Below are positions 35,218-45,298 of a stretch of DNA of 64,000 bases, piece after piece. Numbering within the stretch: position 1 is the stretch's first letter; each line of letters opens with the position of its first letter. The notes beneath the pieces are model-generated. The model had not been told where the DNA came from, searched no databases, and saw only the letters and a program-made list of their open reading frames with translations. Source of the DNA: Egibacteraceae bacterium (lineage in GTDB: Bacteria; Actinomycetota; Nitriliruptoria; Euzebyales; Egibacteraceae); NCBI GenBank assembly GCA_035540635.1, contig DATLGH010000006.1, positions 17,337 through 81,336 on the forward strand, written 5' to 3'. Position numbers and translations under genes: made by a program.

Positions 35218-36741
35218 ATGGCCGCCCGGACCGCAGCCGCTCGGGCCGCGGGGCGCCGCCACGCGCGGTCGCGCCTGCGCCCCCTCGACGGGGTCGTCGC
35301 CGTGCTCCTCGCGACGGGCGCGGCCGCGCTGCGCGCCGGTCCGCTCGGCCCGTCGAGCCTCTGGCTGGACGACGCCTGGACCGCCCTCGTCGTGCGGGCC
35401 GACTCGGTCGCCGAGGCTGCCGCCCTCGCGGTGACCGCCCCTGGGTTCGGGCTGCTGCTGCGCGCGTGGCTCCAGGCGGTGGGCTTCTCGGAGACCGCCG
35501 CGCAGCTGCCGCCGTTCGCATTCGCCGTGCTCGGGCCGCCCGCGGTCTACCTCGTCGGCGTCACGGTCGGTCTGCGCCGCACGGCCGCCGGCGTGGCCGG
35601 GCTGCTGCTGCTCGCTGCACCGGCGCACCTCACGAACGCCACCCGGGTGAAGCAGTACACCCTCGACGCGCTGCTCGCCACGGGCGTCATCGCGCTCGCG
35701 TGGCGGGTGCTCGCAGCGCCCCGGGAGGCCGCCCGGTGGGCGACGCTGGCCGCTATCGGGACGCTGGCGACGCTCGTGTCCGCCCAGATCGCGCCCGTCG
35801 TCGTTGCCGCGCTGGCCGCCGGACTGCTCGCGGCCCGGCGCGCCGGCGCGGCGCTGGGGGCGGGCCTTGGCGCCACCACGGCCTACGGCGTGCTCGGCGG
35901 CGCGTGGTACCTCGCCTACCTGCGCCCCTCGGTGAGCCCTGCGCTGCGGGCGTACTGGAGCGGGCACTACCTCGACCTGGCGGACGGGCCCCGCGCGGTC
36001 GCTGCGGGACTCGTCCAGGGGCTCGGCGGGGTCCTCGGCGCGCTCTCGGCCGTCCCGGCCCCCTTCGTCGCCGTGCCGTTGCTGGCCGCAGCGGGGTGGG
36101 CGCTGCTGCGCCGGCCGGCGGTGGCGGTGCTCCTCGCGGGTCCGCTCGCCGTGACGGTGCTCCTCGCGGCCCTGCGGCTGGCCCCGCTGGGGGGTGGACG
36201 GACCGACATCGTCCTGCTGCCGGGCCTCGCGCTCCTCGCCGCCGTCGGCGTCGACGCGGCCGCCGGCGCGGACCGGCGGGCCGCGGCTGGCCTGGCCGCG
36301 GCGGTCCTCGCGGCGACGGCGCTGGCCCGACCCGACGCCGGCTCCTACCCGAGCCACGACGTGCGACCGCTCGTGGCGCGCATGGAGGCCGCGCTGCGAC
36401 CCGGCGACGCCGTCCTCGTGTACTCCGCCACGCGCTGGGCCTACGGCCTCTACACCGGGTTCGATGTCGCCTTCCCGCCCGACCCGAGGCGAGGGACGGG
36501 CTTCGACGTGGCCGTCGCCGACCCTCGCGTGCGCATCCTCGAACCCCAACGCCACACCGCCGAGCGCTACGCCGCCGACGTGAGCGCGGGAATCCGCGGG
36601 GCACAGCGGGTGTGGCTGCTCGCCAGCGGATGGCGCGGCGACCTCGCGGTGCTCGAACGCCTCATCGGCGATCGGGGCCTCGTCGAGACCTCCCGCGAGT
36701 CGCGCCCCGGGGGGCTGCTCGTGCGCTGGGAGCGCCCGTGA
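35218..36741 (+). CDS. GT-C-type polytopic membrane glycosyltransferase-like protein
   Basis: Protein of 507 aa with about nine to ten membrane helices followed by a soluble C-terminal ~130 residues (HDVRPLVARMEAALRPGDAVLVYS). The first extracytoplasmic loop carries SLWLDDAWTAL, an acidic motif in the position typical of GT39/ArnT-like GT-C enzymes (PMT_2). Helix-rich Ala/Leu composition. A polyprenyl-phosphate-sugar donor is expected for the class. The exact substrate is unknown. Confidence 0.7.
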   Translation: MAARTAAARAAGRRHARSRLRPLDGVVAVLLATGAAALRAGPLGPSSLWLDDAWTALVVRADSVAEAAALAVTAPGFGLLLRAWLQAVGFSETAAQLPPFAFAVLGPPAVYLVGVTVGLRRTAAGVAGLLLLAAPAHLTNATRVKQYTLDALLATGVIALAWRVLAAPREAARWATLAAIGTLATLVSAQIAPVVVAALAAGLLAARRAGAALGAGLGATTAYGVLGGAWYLAYLRPSVSPALRAYWSGHYLDLADGPRAVAAGLVQGLGGVLGALSAVPAPFVAVPLLAAAGWALLRRPAVAVLLAGPLAVTVLLAALRLAPLGGGRTDIVLLPGLALLAAVGVDAAAGADRRAAAGLAAAVLAATALARPDAGSYPSHDVRPLVARMEAALRPGDAVLVYSATRWAYGLYTGFDVAFPPDPRRGTGFDVAVADPRVRILEPQRHTAERYAADVSAGIRGAQRVWLLASGWRGDLAVLERLIGDRGLVETSRESRPGGLLVRWERP

Positions 36742-36750
36742 GGCGGGCCG

Positions 36751-37845
36751 CTAGCCCATGGGCGCGTAGCTGATCTCGGCCCCGTCGAAACCGGGTGCGG
36801 AGTGCAGGGCCTCCATCACGTCGCCGAGCGCGGAGTTCGTGTCGGTGGCTGACACCGTCACCTCCGCCCTCACGCACAGCCGGCCACGCTCGTCGCGCCA
36901 TGGTTCGTGCAGGCTCACGTCGCCGACCGGCCACAGCGCGGCTTCGAGCAGCTCGGAGCGGTCCGCCTCGGCGGGCAGGCACGCCGACACGATGATCCGG
37001 TGCGACGTGCTCGCCCTGGCGTGATCCGAGTCGGGCACCGGCGTGCCGGCGCTGCGGACGGCGGGCGCGAGGTCCTCGGTGGCGGGGGCCGGACCGACGT
37101 CGAGGGCGATGAGCAGTGACGCGTCAGGGGCCGCCCAGGCGACGTGCGTCGTCGCGGCGCGCAGCCCCGACACGGTCGGGGCGACCGGCACGACGACGAG
37201 GTCGTCGGCTCTCGCGGCGGCCCCGACGGCGAGGTCGAGCCGCCGCGGGTCGTGGTGGACCCGGTCGCTCAGCGCCGCCACCTCGGCGGGCAGGTCCACG
37301 GTGCTCTCGCCGCTGCGCACCACCCGGACCGGTGCCCCCGTCGTCTCGTGCAGCCGGCGCACGAGCGCGGCCGCGAGCCGGATGCCGCCGGTGGCGGCGC
37401 TCCCCAGGTGATCGTCGGACACGGGCAGCAGCAACCGCGAAAAGGACTTCTCGCCGAGGCGGGCGACCGCGAGCGGCACCGCCGAACGTCCCGCGATCGA
37501 GTCGATGAGGCTGCCGAAGACGTTCTGGTGGCTGCTGCGCCCCTGCCATCCCATGACGACGAGTGTCGCCTCGCACTCCCGCGCCGTGTCGAGCACCCCA
37601 CGGGCGACGGATTCGTCGACGTCGAGCATGCCACGGGCCTCCACGCCGGCTCGTCGCGCGGTCACCTCGGCGCTGACGACGAGCTCGTGTGCCGTCTCCC
37701 GCTCCGCTGCGGGCGCGTCCGGGCGCAGGACGGTCACCGGGACAACCAGCCCGTCCCGCTCCGCGAGCGATGCGGCCAGCTCCAGCAGGGTGTACGCCGA
37801 TCTGGGGTTGCTGACCGGGACGAGGACGGTGGTGCCGAAGGCCAT
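36751..37845 (-). CDS. universal-stress-protein (tandem Usp-like) protein
   Basis: Protein of 364 aa. The N-terminal Usp domain (1-~135) has VLVPVSNPRSAYTLLELA and the nucleotide-loop region VVMGWQGRSSHQNVFGSL. A second, weaker Usp-like unit starts at FSRLLLPVSDDHLGSA. The last ~100 residues are a separate alpha/beta segment (HRIIVSACLPAEADRSELL). It lies divergent from trkH with ~130 bp between. Usp domains often bind ATP and regulate ion transporters, so a functional link to the K+ uptake gene is plausible but unproven. Confidence 0.75.
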   Translation of the reverse strand: MAFGTTVLVPVSNPRSAYTLLELAASLAERDGLVVPVTVLRPDAPAAERETAHELVVSAEVTARRAGVEARGMLDVDESVARGVLDTARECEATLVVMGWQGRSSHQNVFGSLIDSIAGRSAVPLAVARLGEKSFSRLLLPVSDDHLGSAATGGIRLAAALVRRLHETTGAPVRVVRSGESTVDLPAEVAALSDRVHHDPRRLDLAVGAAARADDLVVVPVAPTVSGLRAATTHVAWAAPDASLLIALDVGPAPATEDLAPAVRSAGTPVPDSDHARASTSHRIIVSACLPAEADRSELLEAALWPVGDVSLHEPWRDERGRLCVRAEVTVSATDTNSALGDVMEALHSAPGFDGAEISYAPMG

Positions 37846-37975
37846 GGGGCTATTAGACAGCATGCGCCTCCCGTGGCGCCTCGCGCCGGGGGGCGAACGG
37901 TGCTTTGCCATCCGGGCCGTGGCGCGCGGGTCGGGTTGGTTGCCTTGCGGGGCGCCGCTGGCGTCTACTGGGCCG

Positions 37976-39481
37976 ATGCTCTTCCGACCGGATGCGCGGG
38001 ATTTCCGGCTGATCGGTCTCTACTCCGCCCGCGTGCTCATGGGTGTCGGGGTGGCGATGCTGCTGCCCGCCACCCTCGGATTCGCCCTCGGGGAGGTGAA
38101 CGAGGCGTGGGGCTTCATCGTCGCTGCGGCGCTCGCGGTCCTCCTCGCCCGCACGGCCGAATGGGTGTGCAGGACGAACGCGGCGCTGACGACGAGTCAC
38201 GGGCTCGCGGCGGTCGGGGCGGCGTGGCTGCTGGCCCCGGTGTTCGCGGCCGTACCGCTCCTGCTGTCCGGTCACTACGTGTCCTACCTCGACGCCTACT
38301 TCGAGGCGATGAGCGGGTTCGCCACCATCGGCCTCACCCTCGCGAACGACATCGACCACATGGCAAGGAGCGTCAACCTGTGGCGGCACCTCATGCAGTT
38401 CATGGGCGGGCAGGGGATCATCATCGTCTTCCTCACCCTGTTCGCGCGCGGCGGCGGGGCCATCGGCGCTCTGTACGTCGGCGAGGGCCGTGAGGAGACC
38501 ATCCTGCCGAACGTCGTCAGCACCGCGCGGTTCATCTGGCGGGTGGCCCTCACCTACGCGGTCGTCGGCATCTTCCTGCTCTGGGCGGCGCTCGTCACCG
38601 CGGGGATGACGCCGGGCCTCGCGCTCTACCACGGGACGAACCTCTTCATGGCCGCGTTCGACACCGGGGGGTTCGCGACGCAGTCCTCGTCGGTGGGCTT
38701 CTACCGCTCGCAGGTCGTCGAGGCGGTGCTCATGCCGATCATGGTCGCCGGGGGGTGCAGCTTCGCGCTGCACTACTGGCTGTGGCAGCGACGCGGCCGG
38801 GAGCTCGTCCGCAACCTGGAGTCGCGGGTGCTCGCCACCTCGATGCTGCTCGTGTTCGCCGTCATGTGCGTCGGGGTGGCGCGGATCGGACTGTTCGCCG
38901 ACGTCGGCCCGCTGTTCCGCCACGCGTTCTTCCAGACCGTCAGCGCGCACACGACGACCGGGCTCGCGACGGTGCCCGGTCGGCTGTACCTCACGGACTG
39001 GGGGGTGCTGGCGCCCGGGATGCTCGTCATCGCCATGGCGCTCGGCGGCATGGCGGGCTCCACGGCAGGAGGGATCAAGGCGCTGCGCGTCGGACTCGTC
39101 CTGAAGGGGCTGAGGCGTGACCTCCGCAAGCTCCTGCTGCCCCATGACGCGGTCGTCGTGGAGACCTACCACGCCGGGCAACGGCGGATTCTCCGCAACC
39201 CCCAGGTGATGACCGCCGTCGTGGTGCTGCTCCTCTGGCTCGTCCTCTACCTGGCCGGGACGCTGGTCGGGCTCTTCTACGGTTACAACCTCCAGGTGGC
39301 CCTGTTCGACTCCACCGCCGCGGCGAGCTCGGGCGGGCTGTCGGTGGGCGTCGTCCGCCCCGACCTCGAGACCCCCCTGAAGCTCGTCTACATCGCCCAG
39401 ATGGTCCTCGGGCGACTCGAGTTCGTCGCGCTGTTCGTGCTCCTCGGCTACCTCGTCGCGATCGTCCGGGGCAGGGCATGA
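37976..39481 (+). CDS. trkH: TrkH/KtrB-family K+ uptake channel subunit
   Basis: Polytopic protein of 501 aa with the four pore repeats of the superfamily: MSGFATIGLTL, FDTGGFATQSSS, SAHTTTGLATVP and AASSGGLSVGVV. Each carries the filter glycine. It forms the ion path for K+ (or Na+) uptake, normally gated by a cytosolic TrkA/KtrA ring. No trkA/ktrA gene lies nearby. Its last bases overlap the start of a small membrane-protein gene (ATGA), and a Usp protein is divergent upstream. Confidence 0.92.
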   Translation: MLFRPDARDFRLIGLYSARVLMGVGVAMLLPATLGFALGEVNEAWGFIVAAALAVLLARTAEWVCRTNAALTTSHGLAAVGAAWLLAPVFAAVPLLLSGHYVSYLDAYFEAMSGFATIGLTLANDIDHMARSVNLWRHLMQFMGGQGIIIVFLTLFARGGGAIGALYVGEGREETILPNVVSTARFIWRVALTYAVVGIFLLWAALVTAGMTPGLALYHGTNLFMAAFDTGGFATQSSSVGFYRSQVVEAVLMPIMVAGGCSFALHYWLWQRRGRELVRNLESRVLATSMLLVFAVMCVGVARIGLFADVGPLFRHAFFQTVSAHTTTGLATVPGRLYLTDWGVLAPGMLVIAMALGGMAGSTAGGIKALRVGLVLKGLRRDLRKLLLPHDAVVVETYHAGQRRILRNPQVMTAVVVLLLWLVLYLAGTLVGLFYGYNLQVALFDSTAAASSGGLSVGVVRPDLETPLKLVYIAQMVLGRLEFVALFVLLGYLVAIVRGRA

Positions 39482-40167
39482 GCCTCCAGGCGCCGGCCCG
39501 TGCAGTGAGTCGCCTCGGGGTGCTCGGTGGCGCCCTGGTCCTTGTCGCCCTCCTCGCAGGCGTCGTCGGGGTCGCCGAGGCGCTGCGTCATCCGCACGCC
39601 GACGTCCAGACCGCGACGCTCGCCGAGATGGGCGACGTCCGCGACGAGGTCGTGTGCCCGGACGCGCCAGCCGCTGCGGACGACGGTGCGGTCGCGGTGG
39701 GCTCCGGTGAGCTCCATGACTGCCCGGCGCTCTACGACGGCCTGCGGGTGCGCTACGAGGGCGAGGTCGTCGGCGCCTTGCTGTCCCGACGTGGCGTGGC
39801 GTGGACGCAGCTGAACGACGACGACTACGCCGGTGTGCTCGGCCCGCTGCCGGCGCACCGTGTCTACCGGGGCAGCAACGCAGGGGTCGGGGTCCTCCTG
39901 CCCACCGGGGTCGCCGAGGTCGTCGAATGGGTGGGCGGTCCCGCCGCTCGTGGCGACGTGCTCGTCGTCACGGGGACCTTCCACCGCGTCGACCCGGCCA
40001 GCCGGGAGGTCGCGGTCATACGGGCCGACTCGGCGGTGACGTCCCGCCCCGGGGGGCCCGCCCCAGCCGAGCCGCTGCCCGCCCGGCGGGTCCTCGGCAT
40101 CGTGCTCGGGATCGCGGCCGCGGGCGTCACGGCGGGCCCCTGGCTCCTGCGCCGATGGAGCCGTTAG
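39478..40167 (+). CDS. membrane protein with external OB-like domain, coupled to trkH
   Basis: Unrecognised, 229 aa. A membrane helix at residues ~13-35 is followed by a ~150-residue extracytoplasmic domain, then a second helix (RVLGIVLGIAAAGVTAGPWLL) and a basic tail. The domain has two cysteines (EVVCPDA, HDCPALY) and alternating strands (VRYEGEVVGALLSRRGVAW, VVTGTFHRVD) that look like an OB fold. It overlaps trkH by 4 bp, so it is made together with the channel and may be a partner. Confidence 0.65.
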   Translation: MSLQAPARAVSRLGVLGGALVLVALLAGVVGVAEALRHPHADVQTATLAEMGDVRDEVVCPDAPAAADDGAVAVGSGELHDCPALYDGLRVRYEGEVVGALLSRRGVAWTQLNDDDYAGVLGPLPAHRVYRGSNAGVGVLLPTGVAEVVEWVGGPAARGDVLVVTGTFHRVDPASREVAVIRADSAVTSRPGGPAPAEPLPARRVLGIVLGIAAAGVTAGPWLLRRWSR

Positions 40168-40322
40168 CTCAGGGGGTCAGCGTGTGGTAGTCGGCCTGGA
40201 TGGCGTTGCGGTCTCGTGGTCGTGGTGGCCGGTTGCGTTCCGACCGTGCGACGATGAGGTTGCAGCGCCGTTGCAGCCGTGCGGCTCCCGTGACTGGACG
40301 CGGCGCCGGCGTGCGCATCCGG

Positions 40323-40343
40323 TGGGGCGTCTGGAACGCCCCA
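40323..40343. other. 8-bp hairpin upstream of the M4 protease gene
   Basis: TGGGGCGT (40323-40330) pairs perfectly with ACGCCCCA (40336-40343) around a 5-nt loop. It lies ~20 nt before the protease start. It could end transcription from upstream or be a leader structure. The remaining ~155 bp of this gap show a short direct repeat (GTTGCAGC twice) and nothing else recognisable. Confidence 0.5.
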
Positions 40344-40362
40344 CGTGGGGAAAGGGAGCCTC

Positions 40363-41421
40363 ATGGTCTCGCACCCGCACCGATGCTCCTACATCCCGCC
40401 GCACGTCCTCGATCGTGTGGCGCGCCGCGCCGACGAGCCGGCGAAGGCCGCCGCCCGTGCGACCGCTCAGCAGAGCCAGGCGACCCGGCGCGCGCGCGCC
40501 GGCGCGATGCTCACCGTCCCCCGCCTGCTCGCCGCCCGGGCCGGCGTGGCGGCAGAAGCGGCGGGGGCACGGAGGGTGTATGACTGCAAGGGCCAGTGGG
40601 AGCAGCAGGTGGCCCTCGCGCGCAAGGAAGGCGACGAGGAGGCCTCAGGCGACGTCGACGTCGACACCGTCTACGAGCACGCCGGGTTCGCCCGCGAGTT
40701 CTACCGCGCCGAGCTCGGTCGCAACTCCATCGACAACCAGGGCATGGACCTCGTCTTGAACGTGCACTACGGCGAGGACTACATGAACGCGCTCTGGGAC
40801 GGCGAGCAGATCCTGTTCGGCGACGGCGACGGGGAGATCTTCTCGAGCCTCGCCCGGTCCCTGGAGGTCACCGCCCACGAGCTCACCCACGGCGTCGTGC
40901 AGTTCTCGGCGAACCTCGAGTACTACAGCCAGTCGGGCGCGTTGGACGAGAGCATGGCCGACGTGCTCGGCGCGGCCGTCACCCAGCACGCCGAAGGCCA
41001 GGACGCGGGCCAGGCTGACTGGCTCATCGGCGACGAGGTCATGGGCCCGACCCTGTACGGCGAGGCTCTGCGGTCGGTCAAGGCGCCGGGCACCGCCTAC
41101 CACAACACCTTGCTCGGCAGGGACCCCCAGCCCGCGCACATGGACGACTACTTCACCGGCACCGAGGACCACCAGGGGGTCCACATCAACAGCGGCATCC
41201 CGAACCGGGCCTTCTACCTGACCGCTTCGGACGTCGGGACGCCGGCCGCGGGCCGCATCTGGTACGCCGCACTGCACCGGTTGTGGCCGACGGCGGACTT
41301 CAACGACGCCGTGGAGGTCATCGTTGACACCACCCGGGAGCTGACGCGCGACGAGCAGGCGCCGAAAGGCGCGGCGCAGGTCGTGCGAGCCGCCTTCCGG
41401 GAGGTCGGTCTGCCGCGCTAG
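40363..41421 (+). CDS. protealysin-like M4 metalloprotease
   Basis: Thermolysin-family zinc protease of 352 aa. Zinc and catalytic residues are His172, Glu173 and His176 (HELTHGVVQ), with third ligand Glu196 (DESMADVLGA). HINSGIPNRAFYL gives the substrate-site His region. The N-terminus has the short protealysin-type propeptide (HRCSYIPPHVLDRVA, with the PP motif) instead of a long FTP propeptide, and no signal peptide, so it is probably cytoplasmic until processed. The ATG at 40363 has GGGAG just upstream. The next gene is its likely inhibitor. Confidence 0.92.
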   Translation: MVSHPHRCSYIPPHVLDRVARRADEPAKAAARATAQQSQATRRARAGAMLTVPRLLAARAGVAAEAAGARRVYDCKGQWEQQVALARKEGDEEASGDVDVDTVYEHAGFAREFYRAELGRNSIDNQGMDLVLNVHYGEDYMNALWDGEQILFGDGDGEIFSSLARSLEVTAHELTHGVVQFSANLEYYSQSGALDESMADVLGAAVTQHAEGQDAGQADWLIGDEVMGPTLYGEALRSVKAPGTAYHNTLLGRDPQPAHMDDYFTGTEDHQGVHINSGIPNRAFYLTASDVGTPAAGRIWYAALHRLWPTADFNDAVEVIVDTTRELTRDEQAPKGAAQVVRAAFREVGLPR

Positions 41422-41437
41422 CAGGAGGGGGTGAGCG

Positions 41438-41800
41438 GTGCAGATCGACTTCGAGCTGCGTGGCGGGTACGGGGGGTTGTTCGCCACCAAGCCCCTCGTG
41501 CACCGCGTCGCCACGACCGACTTGCCGCCGGGGGAGCGCGAGCAGCTCGAGGACCTCGTCCGGCGGGCGGGCCTCCTCGAAGGCGGGGTCCCCCCACCGG
41601 CGTCCCCGGCCGGCGGCGCGGAGGCGGCGGCGGAACGGCCCTCCACCGGGGCACGCCGGGCCGACACGTTCACCTACCGCCTGTCCCTGCGCGGCGGCGG
41701 GCGGTCGGGGACCTACACCTACGACGACGTGACCGTCCCCCCCGCGGTGCGCCCGCTGCTCACCTGGCTGCAGAAGCGGGCCCTGTCCGCCCGCGGGTGA
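41438..41800 (+). CDS. emfourin-like inhibitor of the M4 protease
   Basis: Protein of 120 aa: MQIDFELRGGYGGLFATKPL, a central Pro/Ala-rich stretch, then TFTYRLSLRGGGRSGTYTYDD and a C-terminal helix (RPLLTWLQKRAL). This matches emfourin, the protein inhibitor encoded directly downstream of protealysin in Serratia. GTG start, AGGAGG upstream, 16 bp after the protease stop. It presumably keeps the protease silent inside the cell. Confidence 0.85.
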   Translation: MQIDFELRGGYGGLFATKPLVHRVATTDLPPGEREQLEDLVRRAGLLEGGVPPPASPAGGAEAAAERPSTGARRADTFTYRLSLRGGGRSGTYTYDDVTVPPAVRPLLTWLQKRALSARG

Positions 41801-41827
41801 GGCGGGCACCGGCACCGCGGGGCCCGG

Positions 41828-43081
41828 CTACTCGGGCGCGGACTCCTCGAGCTCCAACCCCCGGGTCTCGGGCAGGCGGTGGTACAGCGCGGCGATCAGC
41901 ACGACCGGCACGCTGATGGTCAGCGCCGCCGGCCCGAAGGCGTCGTAGGCGTCGACGAGGATGCCGAAGGCGAGGAGCCCGAGGACAGCCCCGACGATGT
42001 TGGCGGCGGCGACCCACCCCGCCGCCGTCCCCCGCTGGGACGTCGGGAACAGCTCGGCGTCGAGGGCGCCCGCCGCCGGAGCGTAGGCGGCGGCGGCGCC
42101 GATGCCCCCGACGTAGCCGAGCGCCACCCCCGCAGGCTCGCCGCTGTAGGTCAGGACCCCCGCCGCGGCGGTGAGCGCCATCGCGACGCCGGCGCTCAGT
42201 CGGCGGCCGAAGCGGTCAGCCGCCCACCGGCCGATGACCAGGCCGAGCAGGCCGGTGGGAGCCGCGGCGACGAAGAGCCACGCCATGGTCGCCGACGTCA
42301 TCCCGAGGATGCGCTCGCCGTACAGGAACAGGTTCGTGTTCACCGGCCCGGTGACGAAGCCGAACCCGACATGCAGGAGGAAGAGCAGCGCGAGCCGTCC
42401 CCGCAGGTCGCGGCGGACGGCGCCGAGCCGCGGGCGGCTCGACGGCGCGCGGGCCCGCAGCCCGGCGAAGCGGCTCGGCTCGTCCAGCCAGCGACCGAGC
42501 AGGGGCACGAAAAGCAGCGGCAGCGCGGCCATGGCGAACAGGCCGCGGAATCCGTACGCGGGCGGGATGACGGTGCGCACGAGCGCGGTGAGGCCCGCGC
42601 CGAGGGCGTAGCCGGCGGTGATCAGGGCGATGGCCTTCGAGCGGTCGCTGCTGCGGGTCTCCTCGGCCGCGATGACGGTGGCGAGTGCGTTCGTCGCCGA
42701 CAGCAGGGGGCGGGCGAGGGCGAACAGCGCGACGAACCACCAGAAGCTGGGGCTCGCGGCAGTGGCCAGCGTCATGAGCAGCCCGGTGCCGCAGCACCAG
42801 AGGATCACACGTCGCCGGCCGGCGCGGTCGGCGAGGCCCGCGAGCGGCAACGCCGCGAGGGACGCGAGGCGGATGAAGGCCAGGCCGGCGCCGAGGGTCG
42901 TCCCGGTGAGCCCCGCCATGTCGGCGACCGAGCCCGCCGGCTGCGGCTCACCGAACGCCGCGGCGACGTCGCCGAGCGCCACGGTCACGCCGAAGCTCGC
43001 GAACCCCGACGCGACCGACAGCCCCGCCGCGGCGAGGATGGCCGGATGCAGCCAGCCTCGGGTGCGCAGCAGCGTGGACAT
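41828..43081 (-). CDS. major facilitator superfamily transporter
   Basis: Protein of 417 aa with twelve hydrophobic segments. MFS motif A is visible between helices 2 and 3 (LAGLADRAGRRRVIL) and again in the second half (IGRWAADRFGRRLSAG). The C-terminal ETRGLELEE resembles the sugar- and metabolite-porter ending PETKG. The substrate is unknown. It is divergent from glgX, so an oligosaccharide or sugar is possible but not shown. Confidence 0.85.
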   Translation of the reverse strand: MSTLLRTRGWLHPAILAAAGLSVASGFASFGVTVALGDVAAAFGEPQPAGSVADMAGLTGTTLGAGLAFIRLASLAALPLAGLADRAGRRRVILWCCGTGLLMTLATAASPSFWWFVALFALARPLLSATNALATVIAAEETRSSDRSKAIALITAGYALGAGLTALVRTVIPPAYGFRGLFAMAALPLLFVPLLGRWLDEPSRFAGLRARAPSSRPRLGAVRRDLRGRLALLFLLHVGFGFVTGPVNTNLFLYGERILGMTSATMAWLFVAAAPTGLLGLVIGRWAADRFGRRLSAGVAMALTAAAGVLTYSGEPAGVALGYVGGIGAAAAYAPAAGALDAELFPTSQRGTAAGWVAAANIVGAVLGLLAFGILVDAYDAFGPAALTISVPVVLIAALYHRLPETRGLELEESAPE

Positions 43082-43158
43082 CGCACCTCTGTTCGTGAGT
43101 AGGACAGCGGGGTGGCACTCTACGCAATCCCGACCTGGAAGCGACAAGGAGCACAACC

Positions 43159-45282
<2,124 letters not shown>

Positions 45283-45298
45283 CGGCTCCGGGCTGCCG

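Noticed and set aside
36742..37975. Whether the Usp-like protein is a fused piece of TrkH or an antiporter
   Set aside because: It is on the opposite strand with its own start, and trkH has its own complete N-terminus.
40168..40322. Possible RNA gene in the gap before the M4 protease
   Set aside because: No tRNA cloverleaf or known ncRNA pattern; only a short hairpin and a small direct repeat were seen.
43117..43147. Possible MFS promoter TTGTCG-N19-TAGAGT on the minus strand
   Set aside because: The spacer is longer than usual and the elements overlap the glgX leader; not strong enough to list.
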